A stretch of 64,000 bases of DNA, taken from contig JAJCYD010000033.1 in assembly GCA_029263125.1 (NCBI GenBank), forward strand, positions 1 through 64,000, read 5' to 3'. Below the pieces are notes generated by a model. It was given only the letters and a program-made list of their open reading frames with translations, was not told where the DNA came from and made no database searches. This DNA is from Solirubrobacteraceae bacterium (GTDB taxonomy: Bacteria > Actinomycetota > Thermoleophilia > Solirubrobacterales > Solirubrobacteraceae). A program made the position numbers and the translations under genes. Positions within the stretch are counted from its first letter, which is position 1; each line of letters begins with the position of its first letter. Shown in pieces: positions 1 to 8,246 of this stretch.

Positions 1-75
1 CGCCTGCGCCTCGACCAACGCCAGCACCGCGTCGCGACCCGCCGCCCAGACCAGCTCGATCTCATCGCGCCGCAC
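1..75 (-). CDS. Partial CDS at window edge (possible IS66-type transposase N-terminus)
   Basis: A minus-strand reading frame opens with GTG at 75 and runs off the window edge, giving 25 residues. A GAATCT hexamer at 82-87 lies six bases upstream of the GTG, in the leaderless spacing seen elsewhere in this window. The visible peptide includes the stretch RDAVLALVEAQA. This resembles the leucine-rich helix that begins many IS66-type transposases, but 25 residues are too few to assign a family. It could equally be any coiled-coil protein. The assignment is inference. Confidence 0.35.
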   Translation of the reverse strand, partial: MRRDEIELVWAAGRDAVLALVEAQA

Positions 76-137
76 ACCGCAAGATTCCCTGCAAACAAAG
101 GAGATCCTTCAAACGAGCCCGACGACCCCCTGAACGG

Positions 138-965
138 CTACCCGACGACGTCCTCGGTGTCGAGGTGGCCTGAGGTGACGAGGGGGGCAAGTAGGAAGGG
201 ACATTCCGGCCGCCCGTATTTCGAGGCTTTCTCCTTCAGCGCGGCGCGCAGCGCCGCGGTTGTGTTGTCGAAGCCGCCGCTTCCTGGATACAGCCCGACG
301 AGTCGCCGGCCCGCGCGCCCGCGTGCCTCCGCGCGCACGGGGAGCGCCTTGAGCTCGAAGCGCCATCCGCCTGCTCGGCCTGGGAAACGCGGTAGGTCTT
401 GAACTGGCCCGGCAAGAAGATCGTCGGGGTCGAGGCCGTCGAGCCAGTCAAGCACTCCCGCGGTGACAGCGGCGCGGCGCGGACGCTGCGGCTGCCGCTC
501 GAGAATCTTCACGCCAACCATGAAGTTCGGGTGCGTGAGTTCGTCCAGTGGAGCGGTGATCCAATCGTCCCGACCGACTTGACGCTGTCCGGACATGATG
601 CCGGCGGCCACGTGGCGCGCCTCGACGAGAAAGTCGAGGTCGCCTCCGTGGACGCGGAAGTCGGGTCGCGTCGTCACTCCAGGGAGCGCAGGGTGCACCT
701 CAACCTCGAAACCGAGCGACCGAAAGAGGCGGTAGAGGTAGAGCTCCCACCAGGCGCCAATGTGCTCGGGCCAGCGTCGGCTGCGAAAGCGCATCCGGAG
801 CTCTTCAGCGTGTTCGTCGGGATATGACGCGAACGTCTCGTCGACGAAGTCGCGCACTCGTGCCCAATACGGCGTCGCTACGCGGTTGAGAAATGTGAAG
901 CTGTCCTCCTCGTGCGCCGGGCTCGCATCCGTCCGCATGACATCGTCGAAGATTGGCTTGATCAC
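138..965 (-). CDS. Hypothetical protein with a PD-(D/E)XK nuclease-like signature
   Basis: 275 residues from a GTG at 965. That start is chosen because a TAGCGT hexamer (973-978, minus strand) lies seven bases upstream; an ATG at 938 is the alternative. Residues 68-120 show a helix with E74 (HIGAWWELYLYR), then PD102F and LVE115AR117. This order of a helix acid, PD and E-x-R matches the PD-(D/E)XK nuclease core with Arg in place of the usual Lys. It would cut or bind nucleic acid if the fold is right, but no specific family is recognised. It overlaps nothing on its own strand and follows the DUF2321 gene at 1085-1600. The C-terminal half is basic and Gly/Arg-rich. Confidence 0.6.
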   Translation of the reverse strand: MIKPIFDDVMRTDASPAHEEDSFTFLNRVATPYWARVRDFVDETFASYPDEHAEELRMRFRSRRWPEHIGAWWELYLYRLFRSLGFEVEVHPALPGVTTRPDFRVHGGDLDFLVEARHVAAGIMSGQRQVGRDDWITAPLDELTHPNFMVGVKILERQPQRPRRAAVTAGVLDWLDGLDPDDLLAGPVQDLPRFPGRAGGWRFELKALPVRAEARGRAGRRLVGLYPGSGGFDNTTAALRAALKEKASKYGRPECPFLLAPLVTSGHLDTEDVVG

Positions 966-1084
966 GCGCAGGACGCTACGACAGCTAGCGGCCGTGAACA
1001 CCTGGCCGTTCCGTCGAGTGAGCTCCCTCGACGGGGTCCTGACAGGGAACGTCAGCCGGGACGGGAGGCGCTGCGTGTCCTTGG

Positions 1085-1600
1085 TCAGGCTGGCGGAAGT
1101 CCGAGCTGCGCCCGGATTGTTGCGGATACGACCGTCTCCAGGATTGCGCGAGCCCCCGACTTTTCCCAAAGACCCGGCGCAAGCCGCTTAACCCGCTCCC
1201 ACCGCTTACGCTCGTCGTCCTCGTCCAGATCCGCATTCGCCAACGCTCGAAGCTGCTCGCGCACCGCCAGTTCAGCTGCAGCGTCGAGCTCCTCGGCGTC
1301 GAGCAGATTCTCGAGCTCGTAGATTCGGCCCTGCCGATCAAGCCAGGGGAACGGCGCGCCGCACGAGTCGCAAAATCGTGGCGGTTCGTAGTGGTCACCG
1401 AACGAAACGACGCCAGGAATGTCGTAGTGGCCGCGAATGCGGGTTGCGCAGGCTGGACACTCCGTGAGCACGTGAGCGCCGCACTCCGGGCAGCGCTCTC
1501 CGACCTCCCCCAGCGTCAGATCCTGCGTCTGTACGTGGCCGCGCTTGCAGATCGCCGCGGGCTTGTATTTGCTCCGTTCGCTGTCCTCCGAGCCCCACAC
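1085..1600 (-). CDS. DUF2321 family zinc-ribbon protein
   Basis: 171 residues. The GTG at 1600 follows a TACGCT hexamer (1609-1614, minus strand) by eight bases. The N-terminal 85 residues carry paired cysteines: C18 in ICKRGH, C37/C40, C48/C51 and C77/C80, around the motif RGHYDIPGVVSFGDHYEPP. This matches the DUF2321 layout of zinc-binding knuckles. The C-terminal half is a charged helical region without a recognisable domain. Function is unknown; zinc binding is expected from the cysteine pairs. Its 3' end lies 120 bases before the start of the next minus-strand gene (965). Confidence 0.8.
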   Translation of the reverse strand: MWGSEDSERSKYKPAAICKRGHVQTQDLTLGEVGERCPECGAHVLTECPACATRIRGHYDIPGVVSFGDHYEPPRFCDSCGAPFPWLDRQGRIYELENLLDAEELDAAAELAVREQLRALANADLDEDDERKRWERVKRLAPGLWEKSGARAILETVVSATIRAQLGLPPA

Positions 1601-1675
1601 CCAGCCCAGCGTAGACGCCCAGCCGGCGCACTTGACTCACGCCGCCGCCGAATCCATGCCGGGGAGCCGCCGGGG

Positions 1676-2538
1676 TCAGCTCAGCGAAGCGAGGACGGCC
1701 AAAACCTCGTCGTGGATCTTGCAATGTCGCTCGATGACTGGCTCAGCGCCACATGCGCCGTAGCCCTCGAGCTCCTCCGCTACCAACTTGCCCGCCTCCA
1801 CAACTGCACCTGCACAATCGCGCACTGCTTCTAGCAAGTCGCGAAGCACGAGGTTAGGTGCGACATCGACGAGGGCCGCTGACTCCGTGGTGAGTTGACC
1901 GGTCAAATCCAATGCGTAGAGCAGCGCCTCCATGGCAGCCGGGTGGTCGTAGAGGAGGAACGGGCCAATCCGCAGGACCGCGACGGGAACGTCGGAGGTG
2001 ACGCTGCGCCTCATGAAGCCGGTGAGCTGGGCGGCGGCGAATCGGGGATGCGACCGCTCCGAGAACAGACCGTGCAGCTCGTTGTAGGGCGGGCGTTTCA
2101 GCCGGTCCCGAACAGCTCGCGGCGCGAAGTCCCGATGTGGTTTGTCAGAGTTGACCCATTCGGACGCCGCGCCAGCCTCCGCGGACAAGAGATCCCGCAA
2201 CTCATGCCCTCGATCGCCATCCGTAAGGAGTTGTAGGACTGATTCAAGTATCCGTGAAGGGCAAGATGGACCGCGACAACGAGGTCGTTGATGGCGCGGA
2301 CGGTGACCTGCCGGATGGCAAAGTGCCCCTCGCCCGTGCCGCGGCCGCCCGAGCGCAGGAAGATCGCGATCAGCGGGTCAATAGAGCGAACGAAGGCAGC
2401 TTGAATGCGCCCGTGCCGCTCGCGCCATGCCCCAGGCGGGCTCTCCAGTTCCAAGAACATCTTCGCGGCCGAGTAAGGCACGACGACGGCTCCGGGCGCA
2501 TCCTGCGCGTCTGGCGGCAGCGAGCCGTGGTCGTTCAT
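1676..2538 (-). pseudogene. Hypothetical protein gene broken by a one-base frameshift
   Basis: Two minus-strand frames join into one plausible protein. The first starts at ATG 2538 (GATACT at 2545-2550 six bases upstream) and reads through YLNQSYNSLRMAIEG. The second continues as HELRDLLSAEAGAASEW to the stop at 1676. The frames meet at 2204-2211, where only two bases separate the GAG and CAT codons, so one base is missing. The first frame, if unshifted, runs on into Arg/Pro-rich noise and stops at 2098. The repaired product would be about 285 residues and mostly helical, with no family recognised. It could be a real pseudogene or a sequencing error. Confidence 0.6.
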
Positions 2539-2550
2539 CGACCAAGTATC

Positions 2551-3100
2551 TCGCTCGTTCCGGCGGCGCCGTGGTAGACCAGCCGAAGGTCAGGGACCGC
2601 TACTGGCGAACCGAGCAGCGGGTCCCTCAGCGCGTCCAGTCCGGTCGAACGGTAGGTCAGTAGTGCCGGCCGAAAGGTAGGCCACGTAGCTGCGCCGGTT
2701 GAAAATGCACCCCCTTATGGTCGCGGTGTGCGGCGCGGAGGCGGCCCGGAGGGCTTGTCGTCCACCGCCGAGAATGGGGGCGCCGGATCGTGAGCGCCCC
2801 GAGGCGCGCGCGAACGCGCGCGACGCCGCTAGGGTGCGACGACCACGCAAACCCGCACCGGGAGGCCCGGAGATGAAGCGTCCGTTCAGGCGGCAACTGT
2901 AGAAGGGGATGTGACGTTGTCGAGCGGGGCCAAGTAATGGCGCGTCGCCAAAGGAAGACATCAGATCGAGCTTCCAATCGGACCTCTCCGAAGCGTCGCC
3001 GACCAAGCCGAGAGCGCAAGGGTCGCGATGGCGACTCGGCCGATCGGTCACTTTCGCGAAGGGTAAGTCGCGTGCAACTTGGGGCGTCGCCGGCCTCGCA
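2551..3100. other. Gene-poor stretch of about 550 bp with one hairpin
   Basis: I see no coding region with plausible codon use here. A perfect inverted repeat GGGGCGC/GCGCCCC (2777-2783 and 2794-2800, 10-base loop) could be a terminator or a structured element, but it has no T-tract. Flanking genes diverge, so both promoters should lie in or near this region; only that for the minus-strand gene (2545-2550) is clear. Confidence 0.4.
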
Positions 3101-3985
3101 ATGGCTATCGCGAGGGCGGTCTTAGTGGCCCCTGCACTACGGAGCGACCCGGGTCCCCCGGCGCCATGGGCGCTCTGGATCAGCGGCGACCTTCCATACG
3201 ACACTGTCAAGCGCGCTTCCGGGATCGCGATGCTGGACATCGACGGGCCCAGAGATTGCTCCGGGCCAGTTCGGATGAGCGGCCAGATTCGCATCAGCGA
3301 TGGACCGCGGCGGATACGGGTGCGTCGGATGCTCATGTCCGTTCATGGCGCGCGGGTCATCGATGCCAGCGCAAAGCTGCTCGGCGGGCGACGCGTCCAC
3401 CTCCGGACGATCCACTACCGAGGCAGCACGCTCTTGGTCACCGAATCGGCAGGACTAAGCGACGATGAGCCGCTGGTACTGGACATGCACGTTGATGTCG
3501 CGCGAAGGGGGAGCTTCGGCGCCTGCTACGTCGACACGCCGCAGCTTCTTGAGGACTCCACCGACACCGAGAGCTTTGCACCCGCTCAGGACGGGGCGGT
3601 CGACTGGGCGCAGAAGCACGCGAAACCTTTTGAGGTGATGAACGCATTGTTCCCGGAGGCGGTGATAACGACCAGGGTCAATGGAATGATTCCCGATCGA
3701 AGCTCGCTCGTGTCTGATTCGGTCGTACGCCGCAATGCCGTACTAGCAATTTGCGATAGCCGCGTCCCCGAAGCCGATTCGGCCGACACCCGCGCGGACG
3801 AGTTCTATTACGTGCTGAAGACCTTCGCAAAACGAGGTTGCGGGGAGCTTCAACGCTTCCAGGTGATAGGCGCCGCCGAGGCTCTCAACCGACGCGTCTT
3901 CTTGGGCGGGCTGCTCCTGTCAACTGCTCTCGCGATCCTCTTAGAGGCCGCATTCATTGGCAGGGTGGAGGGCTTACGCGAGTGA
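3101..3985 (+). CDS. Hypothetical protein with C-terminal membrane anchor
   Basis: 294 residues from ATG 3101. The start is uncertain, because no ribosome site or -10 hexamer is obvious. The body is soluble-looking and mixed alpha/beta. A strongly hydrophobic segment near residues 265-285 (FLGGLLLSTALAILLEAAFI) is followed by a short polar tail, so the protein should be C-tail anchored with its bulk in the cytoplasm. No family is recognised. It stands alone in an accessory region and its codon use is less GC-biased than that of the core genes, which fits acquisition. Function unknown. Confidence 0.55.
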   Translation: MAIARAVLVAPALRSDPGPPAPWALWISGDLPYDTVKRASGIAMLDIDGPRDCSGPVRMSGQIRISDGPRRIRVRRMLMSVHGARVIDASAKLLGGRRVHLRTIHYRGSTLLVTESAGLSDDEPLVLDMHVDVARRGSFGACYVDTPQLLEDSTDTESFAPAQDGAVDWAQKHAKPFEVMNALFPEAVITTRVNGMIPDRSSLVSDSVVRRNAVLAICDSRVPEADSADTRADEFYYVLKTFAKRGCGELQRFQVIGAAEALNRRVFLGGLLLSTALAILLEAAFIGRVEGLRE

Positions 3986-4005
3986 CCGCCATTCGCATAT
4001 CCCAC

Positions 4006-4018
4006 AGCCGGTCCCTCA
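4006..4018 (+). repeat. 13-bp direct repeat, left copy
   Basis: AGCCGGTCCCTCA occurs here and again at 5465-5477, in the same orientation, flanking the TA pair and the hypothetical gene at 4907. It could be a scar of a mobile segment or chance. Confidence 0.3.
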
Positions 4019-4114
4019 GCGACAACGCCAACAAGCGTCAACGGCCGCGTCGGCTCGTCCCACCGCCGGACCGCAAGCGGGACTCGCCATGGAGGCAGGA
4101 GGTGCGACCCGGCA

Positions 4115-4157
4115 GACAACACTTGTTGACGCTGACGGCGCGACAAGCTAAGTTGTC
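4115..4157 (+). promoter_or_regulatory. Leaderless promoter and operator of the toxin-antitoxin pair
   Basis: TTGACG (4126-4131) and TAAGTT (4149-4154) are 17 bases apart, a good sigma-A-type promoter. The -10 is embedded in the inverted repeat GACAA/TTGTC (4142-4146 and 4153-4157). The -35 overlaps a second, imperfect dyad containing CAACACTTGTTG. The coding GTG is at 4161, where transcription should start, so the mRNA is predicted leaderless. The dyads are likely sites for autorepression by the TA complex. Confidence 0.65.
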
Positions 4158-4160
4158 TAG

Positions 4161-4391
4161 GTGCGGATCGGTGGGCCAGCCCGAAAGCACGGCGTCAGCG
4201 ATGCAGACATCTGGCACGCGGTTCGTCATGCGATCCGTCGCGTCGCGATGGCCGAGGACCTGACCATGCTGATCGGGCCGGCAGCCACCAGCGCGTTGCT
4301 GGAGATCGGTGTCCTTGACATCGAGAGCGACGATCCTGTCGTGATTCATGCCATGGCACTCCGACCGACGTTCCATCGATTCCTTGGATGA
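4161..4391 (+). CDS. Small BrnT/DUF4258-like putative toxin
   Basis: 76 residues from a leaderless GTG. The sequence begins with a R-K-H-G-V-S helix and continues with the strand-rich stretch LTMLIGPAATSALLEIGV. It ends VVIHAMALRPTFHRFLG. This compact beta-sheet layout, with early His and late Arg/His, resembles RelE/BrnT-fold RNases found as actinobacterial toxins of about 80 residues. A helix-turn-helix partner follows 13 bases downstream, which supports a TA role. RNase activity is inferred from fold and context only. Confidence 0.6.
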   Translation: MRIGGPARKHGVSDADIWHAVRHAIRRVAMAEDLTMLIGPAATSALLEIGVLDIESDDPVVIHAMALRPTFHRFLG

Positions 4392-4404
4392 ACAGGTGAC
4401 CACG

Positions 4405-4677
4405 ATGCGCCACACAGACGAAGAGATCGAGCAAGCGGCAGCGCGCTTTGCAGAGCTCGCCGACAGGCTCGACCCGGTGACCGCCGACGTTGACCAGACC
4501 GAGGATCTCAGGCAGATCGCGGCCGCGTGCGACGCCGTGCGGACAGACGAAGCCCGGCTACGAGAAGCAGTCCAGATCGCCCGCGCCCAAGGCCGATCAT
4601 GGAACCAGATCGCGGTCGCCCTCGGCGTCTCGCGGCAGGCAGCGCGCCAGCGATTTGCCGCCAAGACGCTCGCCTGA
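4405..4677 (+). CDS. Helix-turn-helix antitoxin of the toxin-first TA pair
   Basis: 90 residues. ATG 4405 is preferred because AGGTGA (4394-4399) sits five bases before it; GTG 4396 is the alternative. The N-terminal 50 residues are a charged helix (MRHTDEEIEQAAARFAEL). The C-terminus carries a sigma-region-4-like HTH, SWNQIAVALGVSRQAARQRF. The protein should bind the dyads at 4115-4157 and neutralise the upstream toxin. Toxin-first gene order is unusual but occurs in HigBA/BrnTA-type systems. Confidence 0.65.
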   Translation: MRHTDEEIEQAAARFAELADRLDPVTADVDQTEDLRQIAAACDAVRTDEARLREAVQIARAQGRSWNQIAVALGVSRQAARQRFAAKTLA

Positions 4678-4906
4678 CCGGGTATCCGGCGGCGCCCGGC
4701 GACTGAGCCTCGCCGTCTCGCAAGCGAACGACGGCTGCTGGGACGCCCGGCTGCGCCGGCCGGCGCTAGCGCTTTGCCGACAGCCTCAAGCGGAGTTAGC
4801 TCGCCGCCGGTCGGGACGATGCCTTCAGCGTCGGACATCACCGAAGGGGACAAGATCTCCACAGCTAGCCTCAAAAGCAGGAGCGGGCTTCGTCATCATC
4901 GCCGTC

Positions 4907-5398
4907 GTGGAGGAGCTTGAGCGGAGGGTCCGGGGTGCCGAGGGCGAGTGGTGGTTTCGCCACACCGTCAGCCAGGATCTGGCCGGCTTGGCCACGGATG
5001 CGCTCGTCGAGGGGTGGGATAGCCAATCGCTTCGCGTCTTGGCCGGAGAGCCGTCCAACGCGTACGACCTCGATCTCGGCGACCTCTTCGAGAAAGCCAT
5101 CCTGGAACTTGGGCGAAAGCGCCTCACCGAGGAGCAGGCCTTCCGACGATACGTCGGCTATCTCGCATGGCTCATGGTGTCTGGCCGAGTCGGAGTGCTT
5201 GACGGGGTACAGCGCATCGAGCGGATTCCGTGGTACGAGGCGCCCGAGTTGGATGGTCTAGGGCACCTCGCGTTCGTAGCCGACGAGTGGGGAGCCGGCT
5301 GGGGACGCCCTGTGGCCGAGCTTGAGGCCGACTCGCTTCGTTTGGCCTCCGAGCTCTTGGCGCGACTCGACGCGGATGACCCGCCCCCTATCCCCTGA
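4907..5398 (+). CDS. Conserved-looking hypothetical protein
   Basis: About 163 residues from GTG 4907. The frame is open further upstream, but that part is Arg/Pro-rich and does not look coding. The product is acidic, helical and Trp-rich (EGEWWFRHTVSQ, RYVGYLAWLMVSGR, ADEWGAGWGRP), and probably cytoplasmic. I recognise no family. It lies 229 bases after the antitoxin with no promoter that I can support, so it may or may not be co-transcribed with the TA pair. Confidence 0.55.
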   Translation: MEELERRVRGAEGEWWFRHTVSQDLAGLATDALVEGWDSQSLRVLAGEPSNAYDLDLGDLFEKAILELGRKRLTEEQAFRRYVGYLAWLMVSGRVGVLDGVQRIERIPWYEAPELDGLGHLAFVADEWGAGWGRPVAELEADSLRLASELLARLDADDPPPIP

Positions 5399-5723
5399 GC
5401 GCGGCGTCGCAACAACTGCTGCTTTCGCAGGGGCAGTTTCGTCGAGCTCCCGTCAGCGGCCGATAGCCGGTCCCTCACCGTGAACGAGGACCCCTGGCAC
5501 CCCGCCCCCTGCTCGGGTTCACGGCTGTCCCGCTTGACCCGTCCGAATCGAAATCCCGCTCAGCGGCGACATCCGGCACACCCGCACGGGCCGCGTCGGC
5601 GCCCGCTCACCCGTCATGGCTCCGCTCACCCGATCGGCGATTTCCAGCGCCCTCGCGAGACTGCTCCTATTCGACGGTCTCGGCACTCGCAGGTCGGGCT
5701 GTAGGCGCCATCGACACGAGCGC
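5399..5723. other. Intergenic stretch without a supported gene
   Basis: This 325-base region holds only Arg/Pro-rich, non-coding-looking frames. It contains the right copy of the 13-bp direct repeat (5465-5477). It separates the accessory block from the glycan locus. Confidence 0.4.
5465..5477 (+). repeat. 13-bp direct repeat, right copy
   Basis: Second copy of AGCCGGTCCCTCA, exact match to 4006-4018. The two copies bracket about 1.45 kb. Confidence 0.3.
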
Positions 5724-6761
5724 TCACTCCAGCCCGAGCTCGCGTAAGCGCTCCCAGAGCGGCCCGTTGACGGTGCGCGCCGTCTGGCGTAGCGCCCAGG
5801 CTCGCAGCTCCTCGTCCGGGCGCAGCCGAGCCCCGGCATGGGCGCGGAGCGCGGAGACGAACGCGTCGGCGTCGGCGACAGTCGTCACGGCGGCGTCCCA
5901 GGTGTGCACGCCCGCGAGCTCTGGTGAGATCGTGCGCCGGCCCAACCTCGCGTACTTGAGGATCCGGTAGGGCAGCGCCGCATCGTTGAACGGCTCGACG
6001 CGGAAGGGGAGGATGCCGACGTCAGCGCAGAGGATCAGCCGCGCCGCTTCCTCGTCGGAGCGCCGTCCGAGCCAGACGAGGCCGGGCGCGGCCCGGCACC
6101 ATGCGAAGTCGGGGTCCTTGGAGCATTCGTCCTCGTGCCAGTCCCCGACGAGCAGCAGCACGAGCTCGGGCATGCGCTCGGCGACCGCTCGCAACAGCGC
6201 CCAATCGGTGCGCCAGCCGAGGTGTCCAAGCGACACCGCAACGACGGCGGCGCCCGGGTCGGGGGCGGGGAACGAGTCGGCGGCGAGTCCCACGACCTGC
6301 GCGTCGCGGCCGGCCTCGCGCTCGAGCACGGCGAGCTTGTCCGAGGCGACGAAGGTCAATGCCGAGCGCTGCGCGGCACGACCATGAAGGTCATCCAGGC
6401 GCCGGCGCATCGACGGTGAGGCGTCGTAGGCGACCTCGTAGCGATCCCAGCGCCCGTACCACAGCTCCGCGCGCGGTCGCGCGTCCAGCAGCGCCTGCGC
6501 CAGCGGCCACTGGACCGGGTGGAAGATGGCGATCGCCCGCAGGTCGCCGCGCAGCGTGCGCAGCAGGCGCCGCGCGGTGGCGCGCGCGAGCCGGTCGCCA
6601 AGCGCCGGCGGCAGGCGGGCGAGGGCCCCGTAGCGCACGCGGGGCGGGTCCGCCGCGACGACCCCGTCGGCGCTCAGCAGGTCGCGTGCCTGGTCTTCGA
6701 GGATGAAGCCCTCCAGCGGCCGGGGCAGCAGCAGCAGGAGGAGAGGCTGTGGCTCCGGCAC
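5724..6761 (-). CDS. Glycosyltransferase, GT4/GT-B type
   Basis: 345 residues from GTG 6761, six bases after a TACTGT hexamer (6768-6773, minus strand). It would transfer a sugar from a nucleotide sugar to a growing surface glycan, acting in the cytoplasm. The C-terminal half shows the GT-B donor domain: a VSLGHLGWRTDW strand-turn, VLLLVGDWHED, LVWLGRRSDEEAARLILCADVGILPF, then DAALPYRILKYARLGRRTIS. This matches the usual position of the E/D-x7-E region, but the first acid is not obvious. It is divergent from the flippase gene, with overlapping promoters. Confidence 0.75.
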   Translation of the reverse strand: MPEPQPLLLLLLPRPLEGFILEDQARDLLSADGVVAADPPRVRYGALARLPPALGDRLARATARRLLRTLRGDLRAIAIFHPVQWPLAQALLDARPRAELWYGRWDRYEVAYDASPSMRRRLDDLHGRAAQRSALTFVASDKLAVLEREAGRDAQVVGLAADSFPAPDPGAAVVAVSLGHLGWRTDWALLRAVAERMPELVLLLVGDWHEDECSKDPDFAWCRAAPGLVWLGRRSDEEAARLILCADVGILPFRVEPFNDAALPYRILKYARLGRRTISPELAGVHTWDAAVTTVADADAFVSALRAHAGARLRPDEELRAWALRQTARTVNGPLWERLRELGLE

Positions 6762-6767
6762 GCCCGG

Positions 6768-6777
6768 ACAGTAGCGT
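6768..6777. promoter_or_regulatory. Divergent leaderless promoters with overlapping -10 hexamers
   Basis: Minus-strand TACTGT (6768-6773) is six bases from the GTG at 6761. Plus-strand TAGCGT (6772-6777) is seven bases from the ATG at 6785. The two hexamers share bases 6772-6773, so RNA polymerase cannot open both at once. Competition between the two transcripts is inferred. Confidence 0.6.
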
Positions 6778-6784
6778 GGCGCGG

Positions 6785-8242
6785 ATGCGCAGCCTGTTCA
6801 CCCGCCTGCTGACCGGGGGCGCCGCGTACCAGGCTTCGAGCATCGCGTCGGCGGTGCTCGCGCTCGTCACCCTGCCGCTCTACACGCGGGCGTTGACGAC
6901 GGCGGATTTCGGCATCGCCGAGACGCTGCTGACCTTCATCATCCTGGCGTCGATCCTGCTGCGACTCGGTCTGGGGGAGGCGTTCGTGCGCTATTACCAC
7001 GCGCACGAGGCGGGAACTGAGCGCGATCGCCTCGCCGCCACGACGGTCGCGGCCGTGCTGGGGATCACGACCGCCGCGGCGCTCGTGCTCGGGGCCGCGG
7101 CCGGCCCGCTGAGCACGCTGCTGCTCGGCTTCGAGGATGCCGGGATCCTGCGCATCGGCCTGCTCGGGCTGTGGGCGTTCACGAACCTCGAGATCGCCTA
7201 TGCGCTGCTGCGCGTCGAGGAGCGCCGGCGGGCCTACCTGCTGGCGTCGCTGGCCAACGTCCTGCTGACCGTGGGGCTGACGGTCACGCTCGTCGTCGTG
7301 CTCGACACGGGCGCGCGCGGCTACCTGGCCGGCAACTACGTCGGGTCGACGGTCGTCCTGCTCGCGCTGTGGTGGACGCTGCACGACCGCCTCGGCGGAC
7401 AGGTGCCGGGTCCCCGCGTCGCGCTCGCGCCGCTGCTGCGCTTCGGCGTGCCGACCGTCCCCGCCGACGCGACGGTCTTCGCGCTCAACGTCATCGACCG
7501 GGCCTACCTCCTGCGCACGCAGAGCGCCGCTGCGGCCGGGCTGTTCGCGCTGTCGGTGAAGCTCGCGACCGCGGTGATCCTCGCGGTGCGCGGCTTTCAG
7601 CTCGCGTGGCCGCCGCTGGTCTACTCGATCACCGACGACGAGCGCGCGCGGCGCTTCTACGCCGTCGTCACGACGTGGTTCGTCGTCGTCGCGGGACTCG
7701 TGGTCGCGGGCTTGACGCTGCTGGGCCGCTGGGTCGTTCGGCTGCTCGCCGCGCCGGAGTACTTCGAGGCGCACGAGGCGCTGCCGTGGGTCGCGCTCGG
7801 GTGGGCGATGTACGGGTTGTTTCTCGTGCTCGTGACGATCGGCGGCCGCGCGGGCGTCACGACGCGCAACTTCCCCGCGGCGCTGGCGGGCGTCGTGGTC
7901 AACGTCGCGGTGCTCGTGGTCCTCGTCGAGCCGTTGGGGATCGCGGGCGCCGGCATCGCGCTCGTCGCGTCGTACGCGGTGATGCTCGTCGTCCTGCACC
8001 TGCTGACGCGGCGCCTGTTCAGCGTCTCGTTTGAGTGGGGGCGCCTGGCGCACGCGGTCGGCGTGCTGGCGGGCATCGCGGTCGCGGGGGAGCTCCTGCT
8101 GCCGACGGCGGGCCTGCAAGGGTTCGTGCTGCGCGCGCTGGCGCTCGCCGCGATCCCGGTCGCGCTGCTGGGCACGGGCTTCATGCGCCCCGAGGAGCGA
8201 GCGGGGCTGGCGGGGCTCGCCCGTCGCCGGCGGGCAGCTTGA
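6785..8242 (+). CDS. Polysaccharide flippase (Wzx-like, MOP superfamily)
   Basis: 485 residues from ATG 6785, supported by TAGCGT seven bases upstream. The protein has about 12-14 hydrophobic segments across its length. It starts with the typical GGAAYQASSIASAVLALVTLPLYTR helix and TTADFGIAETL, the pattern of oligosaccharide flippases. It would move undecaprenyl-linked glycan units across the membrane. It sits among glycosyltransferases. A piece of its 3' end (8053-8136) is repeated at 11462-11545. Confidence 0.88.
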   Translation: MRSLFTRLLTGGAAYQASSIASAVLALVTLPLYTRALTTADFGIAETLLTFIILASILLRLGLGEAFVRYYHAHEAGTERDRLAATTVAAVLGITTAAALVLGAAAGPLSTLLLGFEDAGILRIGLLGLWAFTNLEIAYALLRVEERRRAYLLASLANVLLTVGLTVTLVVVLDTGARGYLAGNYVGSTVVLLALWWTLHDRLGGQVPGPRVALAPLLRFGVPTVPADATVFALNVIDRAYLLRTQSAAAAGLFALSVKLATAVILAVRGFQLAWPPLVYSITDDERARRFYAVVTTWFVVVAGLVVAGLTLLGRWVVRLLAAPEYFEAHEALPWVALGWAMYGLFLVLVTIGGRAGVTTRNFPAALAGVVVNVAVLVVLVEPLGIAGAGIALVASYAVMLVVLHLLTRRLFSVSFEWGRLAHAVGVLAGIAVAGELLLPTAGLQGFVLRALALAAIPVALLGTGFMRPEERAGLAGLARRRRAA

Positions 8243-8246
8243 TCGC

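Noticed and set aside
138-402. Small plus-strand frames opposite the first full gene
   Set aside because: Shadow of the minus-strand gene at 138-965.
5480-5704. Small plus-strand frame of 74 residues
   Set aside because: Arg/His/Pro-rich without domain or start signal; looks like noise in the gap.
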